This document shows, piece by piece, positions 41,305-50,310 of a stretch of DNA of 64,000 bases (the first letter of the stretch is position 1; each line of letters begins with the position of its first letter). The translations under genes and the position numbers were made by a program. Source of the stretch: JACKHA01 sp041401985 (GTDB lineage: Bacteria; Planctomycetota; Phycisphaerae; Phycisphaerales; UBA1924); assembly GCA_041401985.1 (NCBI GenBank), contig JAWKTE010000004.1, positions 172,781 to 236,780 on the forward strand. The letters run 5' to 3'. The notes under the pieces are model-generated. The model was not told the DNA's origin, searched no databases, and saw nothing but the letters and a program-made list of their open reading frames with translations.

Positions 41305-41970
41305 TCACGCCTTCTCCGCCGCCGCCGCGTCCACAATCTCGTTCACGCGGACGCAGAAGTTGTCGTTCAGGACCAGCACCTCACCCTTGGCAACAAGCCG
41401 CCCGTTGACGAACACGTCCACGGGATCGCCCGCCAACTTGTCGAGTTCGATCACCGCCCCCGCCACCAGTTTCAGCACGTCCTCGATCAGCATCCGGGTC
41501 CGACCCAGTTCGATCGTGACGTTCAGATTCACGTCCGACAGCAGGTCGATGTCCTTCGACTCCACGCCGAAGTCCGCCAGATCAAACTCCGGAAGGTCCG
41601 GCGCACCCGGCTCGCCCCCGCCGCCCATCGCCCCGCTGGTCGCGGCCACCGCGACCGCCGACGCCGACACCCCGGCCGCGGCCCCGGCCGTCTCGGCCGT
41701 CATCGCAGCGTCCAGGTCCATCGCCGCCAACTGCTCGCCCAGCGCCGCCAGCGACGCCGCGTCCAGCCCCTCGGGCGCCTCGGGTTTCTTCTTCGCCACG
41801 GGCGTCGGCGCGGGAGCCTTCGCCGCGCCACCCGGCCCGCCGCCAGCCTTCGGCGCACCCGCCGCCCCGCCCGCGGATACCGCCTTGGGCGTGGGCGCCG
41901 CCTTCGGTGCGGGCGCGGGATTCGACGCGTCCCCGCCCGCCTTCGATTGTGGTTGCTTCTCGTCGGCCAT
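41305..41970 (-). CDS. fliN: Flagellar motor switch protein FliN
   Basis: 221 residues from the ATG at 41970. The C-terminal 75 residues are the SpoA domain (LNVTIELGRTRMLIEDVLKL, then VDVFVNGRLVAKGEVLVL) that forms the C-ring with FliM. The N-terminal about 110 residues are very rich in Ala, Pro and Lys (KAAPTPKAVSAGGAAG) and look disordered, much longer than in model FliN. This is the first gene of the fliN-O-P-Q-R-flhB-flhA unit. No fliM or fliG is in the window. Confidence 0.93.
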   Translation of the reverse strand: MADEKQPQSKAGGDASNPAPAPKAAPTPKAVSAGGAAGAPKAGGGPGGAAKAPAPTPVAKKKPEAPEGLDAASLAALGEQLAAMDLDAAMTAETAGAAAGVSASAVAVAATSGAMGGGGEPGAPDLPEFDLADFGVESKDIDLLSDVNLNVTIELGRTRMLIEDVLKLVAGAVIELDKLAGDPVDVFVNGRLVAKGEVLVLNDNFCVRVNEIVDAAAAEKA

Positions 41971-42166
41971 CCTGGCCCCCTGACCCGACGCTCCGCGCCG
42001 TGGCCGGGGCGCACCCCCGGCGATGGGGCACCATCGGACGCCCCCCCAGCCGCTCGGTAGTTTTCCACACAAACGCGCAACCACGGCGCACGCACACCGC
42101 GCGTCGATTGCGCGATCGCCTCACACCCAGGCCCCGTTGCTCACCCGATCACGCGCTCGCGCCGCA

Positions 42167-42715
42167 CTACAGGTCGTCCCCGGCCCACATCAGCGGCTCG
42201 CACAGCGCCCCGTCCGGCCCGAACTGCATCTCAGGGATGTTGATCTCCGGGAACGCGCCGTACACCTCGTTGGCCGTCAGACCCGACGCCAGCACCTGCC
42301 CACGCACATCCGCGATCGTGTACCGCACCCCATCCTCGCCGCCGTACACCCACACGAACAGCGCCGGCCCCACCACGATCCCCAGATTCGCACGCCCCGC
42401 CTCGTCATAGGGCAGTGGCTCCGGAATCCCCGTATGCCCCGCAAGCCCCGAGGCATCGACGGTCCCCCCCGACGGCGTCTCCAGCGCGAACGGCGCCGTG
42501 TGCCGGAACTCGCCCGCCCCCGCCGACCCGCCGCCGGCGCGCAGCCCCGACGCGCCGGACCCGGGCTCCGCGGCCCGGCTCCCCGATGGCCGCGCCACCA
42601 CCGCCACGATCGACAGCACCGCCACGACGCCCACCCCGGCCACCAGCCGCATCGTGCGGGAGTCCACCGGGAAGGCCGCCGTCGCCGAACCTGAGTTCTG
42701 GGGCTGGAGTTCCAT
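42167..42715 (-). CDS. Membrane-anchored protein of unknown function
   Basis: 182 residues from the ATG at 42715. After a short polar start there is one hydrophobic helix (MRLVAGVGVVAVLSIVAVVA). A Gly/Ala/Ser-rich linker (about 45-70) and an extracytoplasmic domain follow (LGIVVGPALFVWVYGGEDG, PEINIPEMQFGPDGA). Its position 196 bases upstream of fliN on the same strand allows co-transcription with the flagellar operon, but no flagellar motif is visible. Confidence 0.6.
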   Translation of the reverse strand: MELQPQNSGSATAAFPVDSRTMRLVAGVGVVAVLSIVAVVARPSGSRAAEPGSGASGLRAGGGSAGAGEFRHTAPFALETPSGGTVDASGLAGHTGIPEPLPYDEAGRANLGIVVGPALFVWVYGGEDGVRYTIADVRGQVLASGLTANEVYGAFPEINIPEMQFGPDGALCEPLMWAGDDL

Positions 42716-42923
42716 GCCGGGTCTATCGACCCGATCGGACCCCCAAACCACGCCCACCCGCCGCCTTTGCCACGCCAGCCGCCCCCGAGCCGCAACCCCC
42801 GCCACTGGCGCGGATCGTGCGGCCCACCACCGACACCAGCGACACCGCCGGCACCCTCCGATCACGAGTTCTCGGCCCTTCCGCCGCCAACCCGCCGATC
42901 GCGCTCTACAATCACCCCGTCTC

Positions 42924-42998
42924 GGCCCCATCGTCTAGCCTGGTCCAGGACACTACCCTTTCACGGTAGCGACGCGGGTTCGAATCCCGCTGGGGTCA
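42924..42998 (+). tRNA. tRNA-Glu (anticodon TTC)
   Basis: 75 bases forming a complete cloverleaf; the acceptor begins GGCCCCA with discriminator A. The anticodon loop CTTTCAC gives UUC. The T-arm is GCGGG/CCCGC with TTCGAAT. CCA is not encoded. Confidence 0.95.
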
Positions 42999-43251
42999 TT
43001 CCAACGCCCGCCATCGCCGAAGACACTCCCCGCATGCCACGCCCAGCCGCCACCCCGATCCGAATTCCCTCGCCCCGCGTGGGCTGAGGGGCGATCGGCC
43101 TGGCCACGCCTCCAGACGCCCGCGCCGGGGCCATCTCCGCGCCGTGGCCTCCACGGGCCTCCCGTACCATCCAAACCCACGACCCGAACCGATCCCGGGG
43201 CCGGCCCGCGCGCCGCCTCGGGACAGACCCGCCCATCGGTGGAACCCACCC

Positions 43252-46200
43252 ATGAACCCGACCCAGCCAGCCAACACCGCTCCCAAGGCCTCCGAGAAGA
43301 ACGCCTACCGCGCCACCCTCAACCTCCCCAAGACCGCCTTCCCCATGAAGGCCAGCCTCGTCCAGAACGAGCCCGCCAGCCTCAAGCGCTGGCAGGCCAT
43401 GGACCTCTACCAGCGCCTCCGCGACCAGGGCACATCCGCCCCCAAGGGCCGCTACGTCTTCCACGACGGCCCCCCCTACGCCAACGGCTCGATCCACCTC
43501 GGCCACCTCATGAACAAGGTCCTCAAGGACCTCGTCGTCCGCTCCCGCACCATGATGGGCTTCGACGTGCCCTACGTCCCCGGCTGGGACTGCCACGGCC
43601 TGCCCATCGAGCACAAGGTCATGGGCGAACTCATGGCCGCCGGCAAGATGGACAAGATCGCCGCCCTCGACGACGGCCCCCGCCGCATGGCCATCCGGCG
43701 CGAGTGCCAGAAGCACGCCGAGAAGTTCATCAAACTCCAGGCCGCCCAGATGCAGCGGCTCTGCACCCTGGGCGACTACGACAACCCGTACATGACCATG
43801 GCCCCCGCCTACGAGGGCGCGGTCCTCGAAGCCCTCGCGGCCCTCGTCGAGCAGGGCCTGGTCTACCGCGCCCTCAAGGCCGTCCACTGGTCCATCGAGA
43901 ACGAGACCGCGCTGGCCGAGGCCGAACTCGAGTACTACGACCGCGAGGACATCTCCGTCTACGTCGACTTCGAGGCCGCCGACGCGGGCGCTGTTTACGA
44001 CGCGTTCGGGCTGAACGCGATGCAGAACGCGGAGGAAGCGGAGGATGACGCGGAGCACGCGGAGGGAGAGCGTGGGGATGATCGATCGGGCCGCCCCGAC
44101 ACAACCCCCTCCTTCATGATCTGGACCACAACCCCCTGGACCCTCCCGGCCAACCTCGCCATCGCCGTCAACGAGAAGTTCAACTACGCCCTCGTCCGCG
44201 TCGACGGCGCCATCACCGTCATGGCCGAGGACGCCGTCGAGCGCGTCACCAAGGCCGCCAAGGCCGAGAGCGTCGAGGTCCTGGCCACCACCACCGGCGA
44301 CCGCCTCGTCGGCCTCCGCTACCGCCACCCCTTCCGCGACGCCGCCCCGCGCCCGGAACGAGACCCCGACGCCGACGTCTCGGGCGTCTACACCGTCGTC
44401 GCCGCCGACTACGTCACCCTCGAAGACGGCACCGGCCTCGTCCACACCGCCCCGGGCCACGGCTCCGAGGACTACCAGACCGGCAAACGCCTCGGCCTGC
44501 CTATCTACTGCCCCGTCCGCGAGAACGGCTCCTACGACGCCTCCGTCCCCGAGTGGCTCCGCGGGCTCAACATCTGGAAGGCAAACCCCCAGATCGTCGA
44601 GCACCTCCGCGCCTCGGGCCACCTGTTCTACGACCACAGGTTCATGCACTCCTACCCCCACGACTGGCGCGGCAAGACCCCCGTCATCTTCCGCGCCACA
44701 GAGCAGTGGTTCATCGGCGTCGACACGCCCACGAAACGCGGCACATCGCTCCGCGACGCCGCCCTGGCCGCCGTCGAGCCTGGCCGCGCCGACGCCGTCG
44801 CCTTCGTCCCCGAGTGGGGCCGCAACCGCCTCCGCGGCATGCTCGACTCACGCCCCGACTGGTGCATCAGCCGCCAACGCTCCTGGGGCCTGCCCATCCC
44901 CGCCTTCTTCTTCGGCGACGCCCCCAACCAGCAGGTCCTGCTGACGCCGGCCTCGGTCCGCGCCGTCGCCAAAGCCGTCCGCGAAAAGGGCTCCGACCTC
45001 TGGTTCACCGGCACGCCCGAAGACCTCCTCAAGCACTACGACCCGTCCACCGACCCCGACCTCGACCCCTCCGTCGCTGCGTCGCTTCGTCGCTCCGTCG
45101 CTTCCCTCCGCAAAGGCGCCGACATCCTCGACGTCTGGTTCGAATCCGGCTGCTCCTGGAACGCCGTCATGCGCGAGCGCTCCCGCACCCCCGAGCACCC
45201 CGACGGCGCCGACTACCCCATCGACCTCTACCTCGAAGGCTCCGACCAGCACCGCGGCTGGTTCCAGGCCTCGCTCCTGCCGTCGCTCGGCGTCACCGGT
45301 CGCCCCGCCTTCAAGACGCTGCTCACCCACGGCTTCATGGTCGACAAAGACGGCAAGAAGATGTCCAAGAGCCTCGGCAACACCCTCGAGGTCGAGGCCC
45401 TGCTCAAGGACTACGGCGCGGACGTGTGCCGCTGGTGGGTCAGCAGCCTCGCATACGAGAACGACGTCAAGGTCGACAAGGCCTTCTTCGACGTCGCCGG
45501 CGAGTCTTACCGCAAGGTCCGCAACACCCTCCGCTTCATGCTCAGCAACCTGTACGACTACCCCGGAGCAGAGCCCGACGCGCAAGCGTCGCGGTCCGCC
45601 CAACCCAGCGCCTCCGAACCAACCCGACAACCCGACGCTCGCGCGTTGGGCTCTGCGCCTTCCCCCACCTCCCCCGACGCCTGGATCCTCGCCCGCCTCG
45701 ACGCCCTCTCCCGCACCGTCACCAAGGCCTACGAGACCTTCGACTACCGCGCGGCCCACCTGGCCCTGTTCGACTTCTGCAACGACACCCTCAGCGCGGT
45801 GTACCTAGCCGCGGTCAAGGACCGGCTCTACTGCGACCGCCCCGACTCGCCCCGCCGCCGGCGCACCCAGGCGACGCTCTTCACCCTCACCGACACGCTG
45901 TGCCGCCTGCTGGCCCCGATCCTGTGCCACACCGCCGACGAGGCGTACCGCGCCCTGCACAACATCGACGACACGTCGCAAGACTCCGCCGACACCTGCG
46001 TCCACCTCGTCCACTTCGCCGCGCCGACGGGCATCAACGCCGACCCGGCCCACACGGCAGCCTGGACCAAGGTCTTCACCCTGCGCGAGCAGGCCCTGGG
46101 CGCCCTCGAACGCGCCAAGGCCGACCCCGCCGTCGGCGGCCTCGGCGTCGAGAACCCCCTCGACGCCGGGATCGTCCTGCCCGATCCCGAGAGCGCCCTG

Positions 46201-46404
46201 GCCGCGTTCGACCCGGTCGACCTGGCCGACCTGCTCGGCGTCAGCCGCGTGACGCTCGACCCCGCGGCCAAGTCGGTCTCGGTCATCGACCTCCGCGGCC
46301 AGCCCCGCTGCGACCGCTCCTGGAAGCGCGACGCCACCGTCCGCCCCCGTTCCGACGGCGGCACCCTCTCCGACCGCGACGCCGAAGCCGTCGGCGTCGC
46401 CTAG
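43252..46404 (+). CDS. ileS: Isoleucyl-tRNA synthetase with repeat-derived insertions
   Basis: 1050 residues from the ATG at 43252 (GGTGGA upstream). Class I synthetase: HIGH-like motif in YANGSIHLGHLMNKVLKD, editing-domain signature IWTTTPWTLPANLAI, and KMSKS in DKDGKKMSKSLGNT. Anticodon-binding and C-terminal helices follow. Three segments do not belong to the family: about residues 250-284 (NAEEAEDDAEHAEGE, repeat A5), about 607-620 (SLRRSVASLRK, a CGTCGCT repeat) and about 773-802 (AEPDAQASRSAQPSASEPTR, repeat B3). All keep the frame and fall at loops. The C-terminal zinc knuckle has lost three of four ligands (CDRS...SDRD for CxxC...CxxC, residues 1020-1043). The enzyme is presumably active because no second ileS is seen. 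Confidence 0.95.
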   Translation: MNPTQPANTAPKASEKNAYRATLNLPKTAFPMKASLVQNEPASLKRWQAMDLYQRLRDQGTSAPKGRYVFHDGPPYANGSIHLGHLMNKVLKDLVVRSRTMMGFDVPYVPGWDCHGLPIEHKVMGELMAAGKMDKIAALDDGPRRMAIRRECQKHAEKFIKLQAAQMQRLCTLGDYDNPYMTMAPAYEGAVLEALAALVEQGLVYRALKAVHWSIENETALAEAELEYYDREDISVYVDFEAADAGAVYDAFGLNAMQNAEEAEDDAEHAEGERGDDRSGRPDTTPSFMIWTTTPWTLPANLAIAVNEKFNYALVRVDGAITVMAEDAVERVTKAAKAESVEVLATTTGDRLVGLRYRHPFRDAAPRPERDPDADVSGVYTVVAADYVTLEDGTGLVHTAPGHGSEDYQTGKRLGLPIYCPVRENGSYDASVPEWLRGLNIWKANPQIVEHLRASGHLFYDHRFMHSYPHDWRGKTPVIFRATEQWFIGVDTPTKRGTSLRDAALAAVEPGRADAVAFVPEWGRNRLRGMLDSRPDWCISRQRSWGLPIPAFFFGDAPNQQVLLTPASVRAVAKAVREKGSDLWFTGTPEDLLKHYDPSTDPDLDPSVAASLRRSVASLRKGADILDVWFESGCSWNAVMRERSRTPEHPDGADYPIDLYLEGSDQHRGWFQASLLPSLGVTGRPAFKTLLTHGFMVDKDGKKMSKSLGNTLEVEALLKDYGADVCRWWVSSLAYENDVKVDKAFFDVAGESYRKVRNTLRFMLSNLYDYPGAEPDAQASRSAQPSASEPTRQPDARALGSAPSPTSPDAWILARLDALSRTVTKAYETFDYRAAHLALFDFCNDTLSAVYLAAVKDRLYCDRPDSPRRRRTQATLFTLTDTLCRLLAPILCHTADEAYRALHNIDDTSQDSADTCVHLVHFAAPTGINADPAHTAAWTKVFTLREQALGALERAKADPAVGGLGVENPLDAGIVLPDPESALAAFDPVDLADLLGVSRVTLDPAAKSVSVIDLRGQPRCDRSWKRDATVRPRSDGGTLSDRDAEAVGVA
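44023..44067 (+). repeat. Repeat A5, family A-like segment inside ileS
   Basis: GCGGAGGAAGCGGAGGATGA and GCGGAGCACGCGGAGG repeats lie in frame in ileS, just before the editing-domain motif IWTTTPWTL. They give an acidic Ala/Glu-rich loop. Confidence 0.65.
45069..45111 (+). repeat. CGTCGCT repeat inside ileS
   Basis: Tandem GTCGCTGCGTCGCTTCGTCG and CTCCGTCGCTTCC read in frame as SVAASLRRSVASLR between DPDLDP and KGADILDVWFESG. The sequence is of the same simple type that generates spurious frames in planctomycete genomes. Confidence 0.55.
45569..45655 (+). repeat. Repeat B3, palindromic family B element inside ileS
   Basis: 87 bp bounded by CAGAGCCCGACGCGCAAGCG and, inverted, by GACGCTCGCGCGTTGGGCTC. 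The left arm matches B2 base for base over its first 24 positions. It replaces the linker between NLYDY and DAWILARLD in ileS and keeps the frame. Confidence 0.8.
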
Positions 46405-46425
46405 CCCAAACCGCCATCGGCGCGT

Positions 46426-46560
46426 GGCATGGCTGTGGCTCTGCACAGCCATGGGCACTGTGCCACCGAGACACGCCGGCTCGCCGGCGTTTCTCGGTGT
46501 CGATCAACGGACTGACCCGAGTCGCGGCATGGCGGTGGCCCGGCACGGCCATGCCCCGAG
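46426..46560. repeat. Repeat element C1: three consecutive hairpins after ileS
   Basis: Hairpin 1 pairs ATGGCTGTG (46429-46437) with CACAGCCAT (46444-46452). Hairpin 2 (46466-46500) pairs CACCGAGA with TCTCGGTG around GCCGGCTCGCCGGC. Hairpin 3 pairs GGCATGGC (46526-46533) with GCCATGCC (46548-46555). Hairpin 2 recurs at 50959-51014. It starts 22 bases after the ileS stop and may stop transcription. Confidence 0.75.
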
Positions 46561-46639
46561 GGTCAGGACGGGCGACCCGGGCCCATCCCATCCCCGCGAC
46601 ACCACCCCCCACCCCGCCATACACTCACTCCCCTTCTCC

Positions 46640-46726
46640 GGAGAGGTGTCCGAGCGGCTGAAGGAGCAGCACTGGAAATGCTGTATACGGGCAACCGTAT
46701 CGGGGGTTCGAATCCCCCCCTCTCCG
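46640..46726 (+). tRNA. tRNA-Ser (anticodon GGA)
   Basis: 87 bases with a long variable arm (TACGG/CCGTA stem), acceptor GGAGAGG/CCTCTCC and discriminator G. The anticodon loop CTGGAAA gives GGA. CCA is not encoded. Confidence 0.95.
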
Positions 46727-46809
46727 CTTCCCCTTGATTGCCGAACGCCGTCGAACGGCCCGCGCCCACGTCCCCACCAAGGCGGCGGCTCAGCCCGGCC
46801 CGGCTTCGC

Positions 46810-47970
46810 TCACGCCAAACTCACCGGCATCACCACATACGTGAACTCGCTCCCGGACTTGATCAGCCCCGGCTTGTTCGACGCCTTCAGTTCCATGATC
46901 ACCTGCGGGTCCTCGACAACCCGCAGCGCATCGACCAGGAACGCCGGGTTGAACCCGATCTCGATGTCGCTGCCCTTGTACGACGCCAGATCGACGTTCA
47001 CCTCGGCCTCGCCCATCTCCGGGGCGCGGCTCGAGAGTTCCACCCGCTTCTCCCCGCCGTTGAACGTCAGACGCACGCCACGCGAATCCTCGTTCGTCAA
47101 GAGCGCGGCCCGGCGCACCGCCGACGTCAGCACGTCCCGGTCGAATGCCACCTGGATGTCGTGGTCCTTCGGGATCACGTCCTCGTAGGGAGGGAACGCG
47201 CCTTCGACAAGGCTCGACGCCAGCAGCGCCCGCGCCGGCCCCTTCTCAGGCCCAACCGCGAACAGAACCTGGTTGTCCGTCAGCGCCACCGTCACCCGCT
47301 CGTCCGCGTCGTCGAACAGTTTCTGCAGCATCGACAGCGCCTTGGTCGGCACGATGCACGAGATCGGCTGGCCCTCCTTCGAGTCGCCCGTCAGATTCGC
47401 CCGCGCCAGCGCCAGGCGCCGCCCGTCGGTCGCCACCATCTCCAGCTTCTTCCCGTCGCGCTTCAGCAGCACGCCGTTGATCGCGTACCGCGTGTGCTCC
47501 CGCGCCGTCGCGAAGATCGTCCGCGCCACCAGCGAGTCCAGCGTCCCCGCCTGCAGGCTGAACTGCGGCCCGGTCCACGCCGACCCGTTCGGGAACTCCG
47601 GCACCGGCGGGAAGTCGCCCGCCGGGTACCCGAACACCTTGAAGTGCGCATCCGTCCCCCGGATGTGCATCGCCTCGCCCTCGAGTTCGAGCGTCAGCGT
47701 CGGCTCCGACTCCTGGGCCTGCACGATCTGGCGCAACTTGTCCGCCGGGATCAGGGCCGTGCCCGCCTGCGACACGTCCACCCGGTTCATCACCAGGCGG
47801 ATCGACACCTCGGCATCCGTCGCCGCGAGCGTCAGCGACGCCCCGTCCTTGCCCTTGACGGCGCTCAGCCACACGCACGTCAACTGCGGACGCGGCGTGC
47901 GGCTGGCCACCACGCCCGAAACCAGATTGACGGCGTCGAGCAGTGCGCCGCGGTCGCAGATCACCTTCAT
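46810..47970 (-). CDS. dnaN: DNA polymerase III beta subunit (sliding clamp)
   Basis: 386 residues from the ATG at 47970, preceded by GGAGAGGA. Three repeated clamp domains of about 125 residues form half of the ring that holds the replicase on DNA. Conserved blocks are VVASRTPRPQLTCVWLSAV, AREHTRYAINGVLLKRDG, MVATDGRRLALARANL and IEIGFNPAFLVDALRVV. The family end is modified: the usual PMR(L/I) is replaced by VVMPVSLA. No dnaA, recF or gyrB is adjacent, so the classic origin cluster is broken in this genome. tRNA-Ser lies just beyond its 3' end. Confidence 0.96.
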   Translation of the reverse strand: MKVICDRGALLDAVNLVSGVVASRTPRPQLTCVWLSAVKGKDGASLTLAATDAEVSIRLVMNRVDVSQAGTALIPADKLRQIVQAQESEPTLTLELEGEAMHIRGTDAHFKVFGYPAGDFPPVPEFPNGSAWTGPQFSLQAGTLDSLVARTIFATAREHTRYAINGVLLKRDGKKLEMVATDGRRLALARANLTGDSKEGQPISCIVPTKALSMLQKLFDDADERVTVALTDNQVLFAVGPEKGPARALLASSLVEGAFPPYEDVIPKDHDIQVAFDRDVLTSAVRRAALLTNEDSRGVRLTFNGGEKRVELSSRAPEMGEAEVNVDLASYKGSDIEIGFNPAFLVDALRVVEDPQVIMELKASNKPGLIKSGSEFTYVVMPVSLA

Positions 47971-48301
47971 GCGGGTCCTCTCCGTAGGAAACGCAGAGTG
48001 TATCGCCCGACCCGTCCGACGATCGCCCCCACAACCCGCGGCTGCGCGCCTGTCGGCGACCGTCGCCCAACCCACGCCCGACGCCCCGCGCCCCAACATT
48101 TCCTGTGCAAACCAGCGGCCAGCCCATTGAGGGTTTCCGGACCCCGTGCCTATCGTCGATGTTCAGCCCACGCCATCGCGGCTCAGGCTGCTGTTCGGAA
48201 TACGTTTGTTCCCCCGGCCCGGGCGCGTGCCCCGCCGGTTGATGCCCATCGCCCAGGTCGCCCGCCCGGACCATCGCCCACAATCGCCGCAGGAGGTGCC
48301 C
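47971..48301. other. 331-base divergent intergenic region between dnaN and transketolase
   Basis: GC-rich; holds two divergent promoters that I cannot place precisely. No DnaA-box cluster (TTATCCACA) or AT-rich unwinding element is visible, so I do not call a replication origin. No family A-G repeat is present. Confidence 0.5.
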
Positions 48302-50269
48302 ATGTCCTTTGAAGCCGCCGTGCACGCCCAGGCCATCGAGGTCGACCGCCTGTCCCTCGAGATGTGCGCCGCCGCCGCCAGCGGGCACCCCACCAGCGCC
48401 ATGAGCATCGGGCACCTCGTCACCGTCCTCATGTTCCACGCCATGCGCTGGAGCCCCGACTACCCCGACTATCCCACCAGCGACCGCCTCGTCCTGAGCG
48501 AGGGCCACGCCGTCCCCGCCGTCTACGCCGCCGCCGCCAAACTCGGCGTCATGGTCGGCCCCGAGGACGCACGCCGCCGCCTCACCCTCGAAGACCTCGC
48601 CTCCCTCCGCGAACTCTCGTCCCCGCTCGACGGCCACCCCAACCCCATGGCCGGCTTCCCGTTCTTCGACGCCGCCACCGGCTCGCTCGGCCAGGGCCTC
48701 TCCATCGCCGCGGGCCTGGGCATCGCCGCACGCCAGGACGCCTCCGACCGACGCATCTACTGCATCATCGGCGACGGCGAGGCACGCGAGGGCCAGATCG
48801 CCGAGGCCCTCGACTTCATCATCGACAACAAACTCACCAACGTCCTGCCCATTATCTCCTGCAACGAGTACGGCCAGGCCGACCGCGTCTCCCCGCAGCA
48901 GGCCCCCGACAAGCTCCAGGCCAAGCTCGAGGCCTGCGGCTTCCAGGTCCGCGTCATCGACGGGCACGCCCCGCGCGAGATCAAGGACGCCTTCGACGCG
49001 TTCGCCGCCCTCGGCGCCAAGGGCGGCGCCGCCCCCATGGCCATCGTCGCCAAGACCGTCAAGGGCTGGGGCGCCGCCTCCATCCAGGGCGGCGGCTGGC
49101 ACGGCAAGCCCCCGACCGGCGACGCCCTCAAGCGCGCCCTGGCCGAACTCGACGAGCGCCGCGTCGCCCTGACCAGCAGCCTCAGCAGCACCGACGCCTT
49201 CACCATCCAGCCCCCCGCCGACGCGCCGGCCCCCGAGCAGACCATGCTCGAGATCCCCACGCTGACCGAGGCCATGAAGGCCATGGACATGACCAGCGTG
49301 CTCCACTCCGGCAAGCTCGCCACCCGGCGCGCCTACGGCATGGCCCTGCGAATGCTCGGCAAGGCCTCCGAGCGCATCGTCGTGCTCGACGCCGACGTCA
49401 AGAACTCCACCTTCGCCGAGATGTTCGCCAAGGACCCCGCCCTGGCGTCCCGCTTCGTCGAGTGCAAGATCGCCGAGCAGAACATGGTCTCGGCCGGCGT
49501 GGGCCTCTCCGCCGCCGACAAGATCCCCTTCTGCTCCTCCTTCGCCAAATTCATGACCCGCGCCTACGACCAGATCGAGATGGCCATCACCTCCGGGGCC
49601 AATCTCAAGATCGTCGGCTCTCACTGCGGCCTCGGCCCGGCCTCCGACGGGCCCAGCCAGATGGCCCTGCCCGACGTCGCCTGGTTCCGCTCCTTCACCA
49701 CCATGCGCGACGCCCGCGGCAACCCCGGCTGCTACGTCCTCCAGCCCGCCGACGCGTTTGCCGCCTACGCCCTCACCCAGGTCATGGCCGAGTACGAGGG
49801 CGTGTGCTACATGCGCACCATGCGTCCCGACACCGAGTTCATCTACTCCGACGACCAGGTCTTCAACCTCGGCGGGTTCGAGGTCCTGCAGGAAGGCCGC
49901 GACGTGGTCATCTGCGCCGCCGGCGCCATGGTCCACGAGGCCAACAAGGCCCTGGACCTGCTCGACCAGGCCGGCGTCTCGGCCACGCTCGTCGACCTCT
50001 ACTCCCTCCCGTTCGACGAGGAGAAACTGCTCGACATCGTCTCGGCCAACGCGGGCTACGTCGTGTCCATCGAGGACAACTACGGCGGCGGCATCGGCTC
50101 GGCCATCGCCGAGGCTTTGACCGACTCGGGCGACGGCTTCCGCCTCCAGCAGATGCACGTCCGCTCCATCCCCAAGTCCGCCCGCCAGCCCGAGCACCTG
50201 CTCAAGCACTTCGGCCTCACCGCCCAGGACATCGTCAAGAGCACGCTCCAGTTGCTGCAGGTGGCGTGA
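48302..50269 (+). CDS. tkt: Transketolase
   Basis: 655 residues from the ATG at 48302 with a near-perfect AGGAGGTG site. Transfers two-carbon units in the pentose phosphate pathway using thiamine diphosphate. The N-terminal half has SGHPTSAMSIGHL, DGHPNPMAGFPFFDAATGSL and the cofactor loop IIGDGEAREGQIAEALDF with NEYGQADRVSPQQ. The C-terminal half has the pyrimidine-binding domain (FVECKIAEQNMVSAGVGLSA) and the swivelling third domain (VCYMRTMRPDTEFIY, VSIEDNYGGGIGSAIAEAL). Both halves are in one chain. It diverges from dnaN. A 35-base gap leads to a small hypothetical gene with its own ribosome site. Confidence 0.95.
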   Translation: MSFEAAVHAQAIEVDRLSLEMCAAAASGHPTSAMSIGHLVTVLMFHAMRWSPDYPDYPTSDRLVLSEGHAVPAVYAAAAKLGVMVGPEDARRRLTLEDLASLRELSSPLDGHPNPMAGFPFFDAATGSLGQGLSIAAGLGIAARQDASDRRIYCIIGDGEAREGQIAEALDFIIDNKLTNVLPIISCNEYGQADRVSPQQAPDKLQAKLEACGFQVRVIDGHAPREIKDAFDAFAALGAKGGAAPMAIVAKTVKGWGAASIQGGGWHGKPPTGDALKRALAELDERRVALTSSLSSTDAFTIQPPADAPAPEQTMLEIPTLTEAMKAMDMTSVLHSGKLATRRAYGMALRMLGKASERIVVLDADVKNSTFAEMFAKDPALASRFVECKIAEQNMVSAGVGLSAADKIPFCSSFAKFMTRAYDQIEMAITSGANLKIVGSHCGLGPASDGPSQMALPDVAWFRSFTTMRDARGNPGCYVLQPADAFAAYALTQVMAEYEGVCYMRTMRPDTEFIYSDDQVFNLGGFEVLQEGRDVVICAAGAMVHEANKALDLLDQAGVSATLVDLYSLPFDEEKLLDIVSANAGYVVSIEDNYGGGIGSAIAEALTDSGDGFRLQQMHVRSIPKSARQPEHLLKHFGLTAQDIVKSTLQLLQVA

Positions 50270-50310
50270 GACCCCATCGCCCGCGGCGATGCTGAATCGG
50301 AGGAGCGGCG

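Noticed and set aside
37790..41983. A 4.2-kb open frame on the plus strand opposite fliN to flhB
   Set aside because: It is Pro/Arg-rich, has no domain, and comes from the high third-position GC of the real genes on the other strand.
47971..48301. Replication origin near dnaN
   Set aside because: No box cluster or AT-rich stretch is visible and dnaA is not adjacent.
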